42,666 bases of DNA. It comes from Streptomyces beijiangensis (lineage in GTDB: Bacteria > Actinomycetota > Actinomycetes > Streptomycetales > Streptomycetaceae). This document shows, piece by piece, positions 9,233-16,225 of the stretch. The position numbers were made by a program, and so were the translations under genes. Numbering within the stretch: the stretch's first letter is position 1; each line of letters starts with the position of its first letter. The stretch spans positions 1 to 42,666 of the forward strand of contig NZ_JAFLRJ010000140.1 in NCBI RefSeq assembly GCF_017315755.1, given 5' to 3'. The notes below the pieces were generated by a model. That model did not search any database and was not told the origin of the DNA. It was given only the letters and a program-made list of their open reading frames with translations.

Positions 9233-11017
9233 TCAGGCCTCCGGCCGGTGCACGGTCCTGGTGCCGTCGGCGAGTTCGACGGTCAGCTCGCCCTGCTCGG
9301 TGAGCGTGACGTCGACGACGGCGGGACCGGCGTCACCGGCCTGGTAGACCGAGGCGAACGTGACGCGCTCGGCCCGCGCGGTGAAGTCCACCCAGCTGCG
9401 GGTGCGCCCGGGGTCGTCCGCAGGGCCAGGACCCGGGCGGGTGAAGGGATGCGCCGGAACCGTGGCGGTGTGCCAGCCGTGCAGGTTCTCCTCGCCGTAC
9501 CAGACGGTCCGCACCGGGCCGTCCGGCCGGACCTGGACGTCGAGCGACGTGCCGGGGCGCAGCTGGGCGGTGAAGGTGCGGGCGTCCTGAGCGGAGACCG
9601 TGAGCAGATCGACGAGGTAGCAGGACCCGGCCTCGATACGGCGGACCGCGCGCACCCCCGGGTAGGCGGTGGTGACCTCGGCCGTCACCGATGCGGCATT
9701 CGCGGAGCGCAGCCGGCCCGCGCACTCGGCCTGCTCGGCGCCGTCCACCCGGAAGGCGGGATGTGCGGCGGTCGAGACGTACAGATCCCGGAATTCGCGG
9801 TGTGCGTACGGCACTTGACCGTAGTCCGGTTGCCACGGGGTGCTCGGCCCATAGAGGTAGAGCGCCAGCTTGTCGCGGTGCCCGTGCGATCCGCCGTGCG
9901 GCCCGAAGTCGAGCAGCGCCTGTACGCCGCCTGCGCGCAGCACCGCGTATCCCGTGTCGGCGAAGACATCGACCGGGCCGGCCGTGGGCAGCTCGCCCAG
10001 GGGTGTACCGGCGAACCAGCCGTCCAGTTCCCGGTCCAGGCCGTCATCGGCGGACCCGAGCTCCGAGCGGGCCTGCGCGGCCACCGCCTCCAGCCGCGGC
10101 GACGGGGTGAACTGTCCTGTCAGTGCTACGAGTTCGAGCCACTCCAGCGCCAGCGGCGCACGCAGATACGGCCCGTCGTGCAGGGCGGGCAGCAACCCGC
10201 CGTCCGTCGCGATCGACGCCAGTACGCCGGTCATCCCGGCCAGTACGGCGGTGACGTCGGCCGGGACCGACGCGGGGTCCGTCCCGCGCAGGGCGAGCAG
10301 CGCCGCCCGCAGCACGAAGCCGTGGTAGTACGTGGAGCCCTCCCACTCCCAGCCGTCACCGGCGACGGCCGCCCGCAGATGCGCGTACAGCCCGCCCTCG
10401 CCGTCCCGCCACTGCTTGGCCCCCTCCCAGGGGGTCCCGCGCACCGCCGCCGCGGCCCGGCTCGCCGCGGTGCCCGCGGCATTCAGCCACGCCGTGTAGT
10501 TCGAGGCCAGGTCGCCGCGGCCCACGAGCACCTCGCGGGCGTCCAGCGCGGCCCGCTCCAGGTCGTCGAGGAGCGGCAGCACCGCGGCCAGGCCCTCCGT
10601 GCCCCGGTCGGCGAGCGTCCACACCGCGTGCCCGATGTTCACCGCCCAGATGGCGTCGGTCAGCGCCTGATGGAAGAGGCATCCGCGCAGCATCCAGGGC
10701 TGGGCCTCGTCGTGCCGCCCGCCCGCCAGCTCCGCGTACAGACCCGCGTACTCCACGAGCGCGACCAGCGCCTCGGCGCTCTCGCCCCGGTGGGCGAGCA
10801 GCCTGATGTGCCGTGCCCAGGCCTGGTGGGACAGGACGAGCCAGGCGCCGCGCACCGCCTCGGTTTCGACCCGGCAGCCGTACGAGCAGCGCGCGCCGCC
10901 TTCCGGGAAGACCCCGCCGAGCGGGTCGCCGTGGTCGAGTTCGACTCCGTGGGCCGGGCACACGTACGCGTGCCACCAGCCGCCCCGCTCGCGCGGGATC
11001 GTCCTCAGCGCGGCCAT
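9233..11017 (-). CDS. Heparinase II/III family oligosaccharide lyase, cytoplasmic (second copy)
   Basis: A second, only distantly similar heparinase II/III-type protein of 594 residues. The N-terminus has a metal-finger-like arrangement (VCPAH at 19-23 and CSYGC at 44-48). The toroid domain contains SNYTAW with Asn173 and GWEWEGSTYYHG with Glu226 and Tyr230/231. The C-terminal domain has the superfamily signature FGPHGGSHGHRDKL with His378 and His380, as in PL15-type exo-lyases. No signal peptide is present, so the two lyases probably work in sequence inside the cell. The start overlaps the last 13 bp of the SDR gene. Divergence from the neighbouring copy argues for different bond or substrate specificity rather than recent duplication. 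Confidence 0.86.
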   Translation of the reverse strand: MAALRTIPRERGGWWHAYVCPAHGVELDHGDPLGGVFPEGGARCSYGCRVETEAVRGAWLVLSHQAWARHIRLLAHRGESAEALVALVEYAGLYAELAGGRHDEAQPWMLRGCLFHQALTDAIWAVNIGHAVWTLADRGTEGLAAVLPLLDDLERAALDAREVLVGRGDLASNYTAWLNAAGTAASRAAAAVRGTPWEGAKQWRDGEGGLYAHLRAAVAGDGWEWEGSTYYHGFVLRAALLALRGTDPASVPADVTAVLAGMTGVLASIATDGGLLPALHDGPYLRAPLALEWLELVALTGQFTPSPRLEAVAAQARSELGSADDGLDRELDGWFAGTPLGELPTAGPVDVFADTGYAVLRAGGVQALLDFGPHGGSHGHRDKLALYLYGPSTPWQPDYGQVPYAHREFRDLYVSTAAHPAFRVDGAEQAECAGRLRSANAASVTAEVTTAYPGVRAVRRIEAGSCYLVDLLTVSAQDARTFTAQLRPGTSLDVQVRPDGPVRTVWYGEENLHGWHTATVPAHPFTRPGPGPADDPGRTRSWVDFTARAERVTFASVYQAGDAGPAVVDVTLTEQGELTVELADGTRTVHRPEA

Positions 11018-11769
11018 ACGCCACCGTCGATGTCCACGGTGGTCCCGTTGAGGAAACCGGCGGCGGGCGAGGCCAGGTGGACGACCGCGGCCGCCACGTC
11101 CTCGGGCGTGCCGGCCCGGCCGACCGGGATGCCCGCGGCCATCGCCGTCTGGGCCTCGGGGGCGGTGAACGTGTTGTGGAAGGCGGTGCCCCGGATGAAG
11201 CCGGGCGCGACCGCGTTCACCGTGATCCCCGCCCCGCCGACCTCCTTCGCGAGCCCCTTGGTGAAGCCCCGGACACCGGCCTTGGCCGCCGCGTACGCGA
11301 CCGATCCCGGGCCGCCGCCGTTGTGGGCGGCCAGCGAGGACATGGTGATGATGCGCCCGGCAGCGGACTCGCGCAGATGGGGGAGCGCGGCGCGGCAGGT
11401 GCGGAACGTGGCGGTGAGATTGACATCGAGCACCCGGCCGAAGTGGTCGTCCGTCATCTCCTCGACCGTGGCCCGGCCGATGAGGTGCCCGGCGTTGCAG
11501 ACCAGGACGTCGAGCCCGCCGAGGAATCCGGTCGCCTCCTCGACCAGGCGGTCGACCTCGCCGGTCACGGTGACGTCGGCGCGGAACGCCTTCGCGCGCC
11601 CGCCGAGCGTCTCGATCGCGGATACCGTCTCCCCGGCCTCCTCGGCCGAGCTGTTGAAGTGCACGGCGACATCGGCTCCCGCGGCGGCGAGCGCGATCGC
11701 GATGGCCCGGCCTATGCCGTGGGCCGCACCCGTCACCAGTGCGCGGGAACCGTTGAGATCAGCAGACAT
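11005..11769 (-). CDS. Short-chain dehydrogenase/reductase (SDR)
   Basis: A classical SDR of 254 residues. The NAD(P) fingerprint TGAAHGIG lies near residue 13, CNAG follows the fourth strand, and the catalytic Ser sits in the TMSS segment with the YAAAK motif after it. In the context of several uronate lyases, it could reduce or oxidise the keto-uronate released by them, in the manner of 2-dehydro-3-deoxygluconate dehydrogenase (KduD) or DEH reductase; this is inference from the neighbourhood. The ATG at 11769 has AAAGGG 10 nt upstream. An ATG 18 nt earlier (11787) lies before that ribosome site and is less likely. Confidence 0.9.
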   Translation of the reverse strand: MSADLNGSRALVTGAAHGIGRAIAIALAAAGADVAVHFNSSAEEAGETVSAIETLGGRAKAFRADVTVTGEVDRLVEEATGFLGGLDVLVCNAGHLIGRATVEEMTDDHFGRVLDVNLTATFRTCRAALPHLRESAAGRIITMSSLAAHNGGGPGSVAYAAAKAGVRGFTKGLAKEVGGAGITVNAVAPGFIRGTAFHNTFTAPEAQTAMAAGIPVGRAGTPEDVAAAVVHLASPAAGFLNGTTVDIDGGVWPR

Positions 11770-11794
11770 GGGGTGAAGCCCTTTCATGAACGGG

Positions 11795-12703
11795 TCACTT
11801 GAGACCCGCGGTGGCGAAGCCCTGCACGAAATAGCGCTGGCCGATGAGGAAGAGGACGACCATGGGGAGGGTGGCGAGCGTGGTGCCCGCCATCAGGTAG
11901 TGCCACTGGGTGCCGTTCTCGGTCTTGAAGACGGAGAGCCCGACCTGGATCACCCGGAGGCTGTCGGTGTGCGTGACCAGCAGTGGCCACAGGAAGTTGT
12001 TCCACGAGGACTCGAAGGTCAGCAGCGCGACCGTGGTCAGCGCCGGCTTCACCTGGGGAGTCATGATCTGTGCGTAGATACGGAACTCGCCGAGCCCGTC
12101 GAGCCGGGCGGCCTCCTCCAGCTCCACCGGGAGGTCCAGATAGAACTGACGGAAGAGGAAGACGGCGAAGGGCGTCACCGCCCCCGGCACGATCAGTGCC
12201 CACCAGGTGTCGAGCCAGCCGCTGCCGCCCTGCCCGAACAGGTCGTTGCCGCCGGCCAGCGGCATGAAGCGGACGATCAGGAACTCGGGGAGCACCTTGG
12301 TGTACGTGGGGATCATCAGCGCGCCGACGAAGCAGTAGAAGATGAGGTCGCTGCCGCGGAACTTGATCCGGGCCAGTGCGTAACCCGCCATCGACGCCAC
12401 GACGACGTTGATCAGCGTGTGGCTCATCGCGATGATGAAACTGTTGCGGGCGTACGTGGCGAACGGTGCGGCCTTGAAGGCCTCCACGTAGTTGCTGAAC
12501 TCCCAGTGGGCGGGCAGCAGTCCGGCGTCCGGCGAGGCGATCTCGGCCGGCGTTTTCAGCGAGGTGAGGATCATCCAGACGAACGGCACGACCATCAGCA
12601 GCGAGACCAGCGTCAGGACGGCGTAGAGCGCGATCCGTCCCCAGTTCACCGGCTTGTGCGTGCCCCTCAGCAGCTCGCCTTTGTTGAGCTCAGCTGTGGC
12701 CAC
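11795..12703 (-). CDS. Carbohydrate ABC transporter permease, MalG type
   Basis: A 302-residue inner-membrane protein with six predicted transmembrane segments, starting at about residues 22-45. The EAA loop that contacts the ATPase is visible as EEAARLDGLGEF (about residue 205). It belongs to the MalG/UgpE half of CUT1 sugar importers and pairs with the MalF-type gene that overlaps it by 14 bp. No ATP-binding subunit is encoded nearby. In Streptomyces such importers usually share the multitask ATPase MsiK, which is the probable partner here (known from the genus, not seen in this window). Confidence 0.93.
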   Translation of the reverse strand: MATAELNKGELLRGTHKPVNWGRIALYAVLTLVSLLMVVPFVWMILTSLKTPAEIASPDAGLLPAHWEFSNYVEAFKAAPFATYARNSFIIAMSHTLINVVVASMAGYALARIKFRGSDLIFYCFVGALMIPTYTKVLPEFLIVRFMPLAGGNDLFGQGGSGWLDTWWALIVPGAVTPFAVFLFRQFYLDLPVELEEAARLDGLGEFRIYAQIMTPQVKPALTTVALLTFESSWNNFLWPLLVTHTDSLRVIQVGLSVFKTENGTQWHYLMAGTTLATLPMVVLFLIGQRYFVQGFATAGLK

Positions 12704-13652
12704 GGGTGCCTCCCATCATCCGCCGGTTGACCAGGGTGAAGGCCAGCAGCAGCGCGAAGAGCACCAGCGACTGGGCGCAGGCGTAGCCGACGCGGAACTC
12801 CCGGAAGGCGGACTTGTAGATCTCGAACGTCATCATCGTGGTGCTGTTCGCCGGACCCCCGTCGGTGAGGACGTAGATCTGGTCGAAGGACTGGAAGGCA
12901 TTGATCATCGAGGTGATCAGGACGAAGAAGGTGGCCGGCTTCAGCAGTGGCAGCGTGAGGGAGAAGAACTGGCGCACCCGCGAGGCGCCGTCCACGGATG
13001 CCGCCTCGTACAGCTCCTTCGGCAGCGACTGCAGGGCGGCGAGGTATATGAGCATCTTCATGCCGATGCCCTGCCAGATACCGACCAGGATCACCGACGG
13101 CATCGACCAGGACGTGGAGAGCAGCCAGGCCGGGCCGTGGATCCCGAAGATGCTGAGCACGGAGTTGAAGAGGCCGTTGCCCGGGTTGTAGATCCAGAGC
13201 CAGACCAGGGCGATCGCCACGGTCGCCGTCACCTGTGGCAGGAAGACCGCGGTGCGGAAGATGCCGCGCGCCTTGAGCCCGGTGTGCAGGGCCATGGCAA
13301 GGAGCAGGCCGAGCAGCATTCCGACAGGCACGGTGAAGAAGGTGTAGACGACGGTGTTCCAGATCGACTTGCGGAAGACCGCGTCGTCGAGCATCTCCCG
13401 GAAGTTGTCGAGGCCGATGAACTGCGGGGCGCTGAGCACGTCGTACTTGGTGAAGGCGAGCGCGACCGATGCGACGACCGGCAGCCCGATCCAGAGCGCC
13501 GCGTGCAGCAGCGCGGGCGCCACCATCAGCCAGCCGGCCCTGCGCCGCTTGCGGCCGGGGCCACCGGCCCGCGGAGCACGCCGCGGGGGAGCGGAACCAG
13601 GGGTGGAGGGCGGCGCGATCGGCCGCGATTTCAGTGCGGATACGGTTCCCAC
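12690..13652 (-). CDS. Carbohydrate ABC transporter permease, MalF type
   Basis: A 320-residue inner-membrane protein of the MalF/UgpA class. After a basic, Pro-rich N-terminal tail (residues 1-40) come six predicted membrane segments. The EAA loop reads YEAASVDGASRV (about residue 220), and QSFDQIYVLTDGGP near residue 262 is characteristic of the class. I chose the GTG at 13652, preceded by GAGGG about 9 nt upstream. It forms the membrane pore of the oligosaccharide importer together with the MalG-type protein, and starts 12 nt after the binding-protein gene. Confidence 0.93.
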   Translation of the reverse strand: MGTVSALKSRPIAPPSTPGSAPPRRAPRAGGPGRKRRRAGWLMVAPALLHAALWIGLPVVASVALAFTKYDVLSAPQFIGLDNFREMLDDAVFRKSIWNTVVYTFFTVPVGMLLGLLLAMALHTGLKARGIFRTAVFLPQVTATVAIALVWLWIYNPGNGLFNSVLSIFGIHGPAWLLSTSWSMPSVILVGIWQGIGMKMLIYLAALQSLPKELYEAASVDGASRVRQFFSLTLPLLKPATFFVLITSMINAFQSFDQIYVLTDGGPANSTTMMTFEIYKSAFREFRVGYACAQSLVLFALLLAFTLVNRRMMGGTRGHS

Positions 13653-13664
13653 GATGACGTGCCC

Positions 13665-14939
13665 TCACATCCGCGCGATGGCGGCCTCGGCGAGCTTGCC
13701 GAGCTCGGCTATGGCCTTCGCCGCGGACTGGCCGCCCACGATCGCAGGCTCCAGCGTGGGCTTGATCTTCTCGCGGATCTCCATCCAGGCGGCGGTTCCG
13801 CCCTCGGAGCAGGCGTTGCCCAGGTTCTTCAGGGAGAGATCGACGAACTCGTTCTCCTTGGTGTACGCGGTCCCTGCCGCACCCAGATCGCGCATACCGG
13901 GCACCGAACCGCGCTGCTTGGCCGCGCCCAGGATGGACTCAGGGCTCGCCAGATACTCGACGAACGCACGGGCCGCGGCGGGATGCTTGCTGCGTGCGGA
14001 CTGGGTGACCAGGGTGCCGCCCTGCAGCATGGCCGGCCTGCGGTTCGCGAGGACGAAGGCGCCCAGCGTGTCGCCTTCCAGCAACTCGGGCTTCTGGTCC
14101 TGCAGTTGCTTCCAGAGTGCGCTCGTCGTCACCATCATCGAGGCCTTGCCCGTCTGGACGTTCGTGGGGGCGCCGAGCTCGGTCTTCTTCGTGTAGTCGG
14201 CGCTGCCGTCGGCGATCAGGTCCTTGAAGAACTGCAGCGCCTCGACCCCGCGTGTGTCGTTGAACAGGACCTTCTTGCCGTCGTCGCTGAACAGAGAGCC
14301 GCCGTTGGCGAAGAGGAAGGTCTCCCAGACCTGCCGCAGTTCGGCGGAGAACGGGTCGAAACCGATCCGTCCCTTCGTGGTCAACTGCTTGGCCATGGCC
14401 CGCAGTTCGGTCCAGTTCGCCGGGGTCTTCTTGATGCCCGCCTCGGCAAAGTGGTCCTTGCGGTACACGACGATCCGGGTGTCCAGGACGACCGGCAGCG
14501 CGTAGAGCCTGCCGTCGTACCGGGACGGTTCGAGGACCCGCTTCTCGTAGTCGTGCGCCGCGGCCAGTGACTCCGGCAGCTCGGCGATCGCCTTCTTGGC
14601 GGCGAACGGAGGGATCCAGCCGACGCCCATCATCATCACGTCGGGCAGCAGCCCGCCCGCCATCGCGGTGGTGATCTTCTCGTTGAGCTGGGTGTACGTC
14701 GTGTAGTCGACGGTCACCTTCACATCCGGATACTTCTTGTGGAAGCCGCCGATGATGTCCTGTTCGAGGAGCTTCTTCCCGTCCGCCTTTTCGTAGATGG
14801 GGGTGAGCAGCGTGATCTCACCCTTCGCGGGTCCGTCGGCCGAACCGCCGTCGGCGGAGGCGCCGCTGCCGCAGCCGGTGAGGGCGGCGGCCGTACCCGC
14901 GCCGAGGGCGGCGAGCACCGATCGTCGTTTGAGTTCCAT
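13665..14939 (-). CDS. Sugar ABC transporter substrate-binding lipoprotein
   Basis: First gene of the lyase operon. The 424-residue protein begins with KRRSVLA and a lipobox ALTGC with the lipidated Cys at residue 23, so it is anchored on the outer face of the membrane, possibly after Tat export. The rest follows the family 1 solute-binding fold (SBP_bac_1): an AGGLLPDVMMM segment, YALPVVLDTRIVVYRKD and ASPESILGAAKQRGSVPGM are typical blocks. It should bind the oligosaccharides released by the secreted lyases. AAGGGG lies 6 nt before the ATG. Being first and separated by 12 nt from the permease gene fits its usual higher expression. Confidence 0.94.
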   Translation of the reverse strand: MELKRRSVLAALGAGTAAALTGCGSGASADGGSADGPAKGEITLLTPIYEKADGKKLLEQDIIGGFHKKYPDVKVTVDYTTYTQLNEKITTAMAGGLLPDVMMMGVGWIPPFAAKKAIAELPESLAAAHDYEKRVLEPSRYDGRLYALPVVLDTRIVVYRKDHFAEAGIKKTPANWTELRAMAKQLTTKGRIGFDPFSAELRQVWETFLFANGGSLFSDDGKKVLFNDTRGVEALQFFKDLIADGSADYTKKTELGAPTNVQTGKASMMVTTSALWKQLQDQKPELLEGDTLGAFVLANRRPAMLQGGTLVTQSARSKHPAAARAFVEYLASPESILGAAKQRGSVPGMRDLGAAGTAYTKENEFVDLSLKNLGNACSEGGTAAWMEIREKIKPTLEPAIVGGQSAAKAIAELGKLAEAAIARM

Positions 14940-15013
14940 GGGACACCCCTTGGGGATGGTGGGCTGGTGGATCGATCCAGCGATGAAGTCCCGGCCATGG
15001 ATGGGAAGTGCTG

Positions 15014-15030
15014 GTAAATCGATGCACTGA
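15014..15030. promoter_or_regulatory. LacI-type operator 1 on the lyase operon promoter
   Basis: GTAAATCGATGCACTGA is repeated with 15 of 17 identical bases at 15119-15135. It overlaps the last base of the predicted -10 hexamer and the expected transcription start of the minus-strand operon, the right place for a repressor. The core ATCGAT is palindromic. Binding by the adjacent LacI protein is inferred from position and repetition. Confidence 0.55.
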
Positions 15031-15059
15031 AGCTAGGCGAGCCCCGGAACAGGCGTCAA
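15030..15059 (-). promoter_or_regulatory. Promoter of the polysaccharide lyase operon
   Basis: Reading the minus strand, TTGACG (15059-15054), an 18-nt spacer and TAGCTT (15035-15030) give a good vegetative-sigma-type promoter about 90 nt upstream of the binding-protein start. Operator 1 covers the region just downstream of and touching the -10. Confidence 0.6.
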
Positions 15060-15118
15060 CAGCTGGTGCACATGAATTTTTCAGGGAAGTTAACTGGTGT
15101 ACGGGTACAGCGGGTTCA

Positions 15119-15135
15119 GTAAATCGGTACACTGA
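15119..15135. promoter_or_regulatory. LacI-type operator 2 on the regulator's own promoter
   Basis: GTAAATCGGTACACTGA is a near copy of operator 1. It contains TACACT (15128-15133), a candidate -10 for the plus-strand lacI-type gene that starts at 15168, which suggests autoregulation. Related half sites with GTGCAC (15066-15071) and GTGTAC (15098-15103) lie between the two operators and may add to cooperative binding. Confidence 0.5.
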
Positions 15136-15167
15136 TCGTCATACGAGCAGGTCGAACCGGAGGTGGC

Positions 15168-16220
15168 ATGAGCGGGGCAACGATCCATCAGGTCGCGGAG
15201 GCCGCGGGGGTGTCCGCGAGCACGGTCTCCAACGTCCTCAACGGACGCGTCGAACGGATGCAGCCGGCCACGCTCGCCCGCGTCGAGCAGGCGATAGAGA
15301 CCCTCAGCTACCGGCCCAACCGTGCCGCCCGGATGCTCCGCACCGGCCGCATCAAGGTCATCGGTCTCATCGTGCCGTCCGTGGCCAACCCCTTCTGGGG
15401 GGCTCTGGCGCGGGAGCTGGAGGCCATCGCGCTGGCCGAGGGATATCACGTACTGCTGTGCAACAGCGAGCGCGATCCGGCCAGGGAGCTGAAGTACGGG
15501 GAGGAGCTCCTCGCGGACGGCGTCAGCGGCGTCGTGCTCTGCTCCTCGCTGCCCTCGCTCGACCATGTCGCACCGCTGCTCAAGCGGGGGCTGAAGATGG
15601 TCGCCTTCGACCGGACCGCCCAGGCCGGCGATCCGGCCTCGCTTTCCAGCATCAGCGTGGACAACGCGATGGGCGCGGAGCTCGCGACCCGCCATCTCCT
15701 CGAACTGGGCCACCGCAGGCTGGCGTTCGTCTCCGGGTCGGTCAACAGCGTCAACCGCAGGGAGCGGTTGCGCGGCTTCCGGGCCGCGCTGGAGGAGGCG
15801 GGGATCGACCCGGCCGAGGGGATCGTCTGGCCCGGCGCTGCGGCCAGCGAGTTCGGCGACAAGGAGTCCGCGGAGCTCGGCCGCAGCGCGGCGCGCGAGC
15901 TCCTCGCCCTGCCGGAACCGCCCACGGCGTTCGTCGCGATCAACGACATGTGCGCCATCGGCATCTGCCGTGGCGTCAGGGACGCGGGACTCGTCGCGGG
16001 CCGGGACGTCTCGGTGGTCGGCTTCGACGACATTCTGCTGGCCGACATGTTCGAGCCGCCGCTGACCACCGTGCGTCAGCCGCTGCCGGAGATGGCCGCC
16101 GAGACTTTCCAGCAGCTGAGGGCCCGTATCGAATCGGCGCCCGCGGCCGGACGGTCACTGCTGATCCGGCCGCGGCTGGTCGTGCGCGCGTCGACCGCGC
16201 CTCTTCAGCTTCCGGGCTGA
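15168..16220 (+). CDS. LacI family transcriptional regulator of the lyase operon
   Basis: A 350-residue LacI-type regulator. Residues 4-50 hold the helix-turn-helix and hinge helix (TIHQVAEAAGVSASTVSNVL, then a variant of the usual region ending LSYRPN). The remainder is the periplasmic-binding-protein-like effector domain, with GLIVPSVANPFW and the C-terminal VVGFDDILLADMFEPPLTTVRQP block. It lies divergent from the lyase operon with operator-like repeats between them, so it probably represses the operon until an oligosaccharide or its breakdown product binds. GGAGG stands 4 nt before the ATG. It ends 5 bp from the convergent serine hydrolase gene. Confidence 0.94.
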   Translation: MSGATIHQVAEAAGVSASTVSNVLNGRVERMQPATLARVEQAIETLSYRPNRAARMLRTGRIKVIGLIVPSVANPFWGALARELEAIALAEGYHVLLCNSERDPARELKYGEELLADGVSGVVLCSSLPSLDHVAPLLKRGLKMVAFDRTAQAGDPASLSSISVDNAMGAELATRHLLELGHRRLAFVSGSVNSVNRRERLRGFRAALEEAGIDPAEGIVWPGAAASEFGDKESAELGRSAARELLALPEPPTAFVAINDMCAIGICRGVRDAGLVAGRDVSVVGFDDILLADMFEPPLTTVRQPLPEMAAETFQQLRARIESAPAAGRSLLIRPRLVVRASTAPLQLPG

Positions 16221-16225
16221 GGAGC

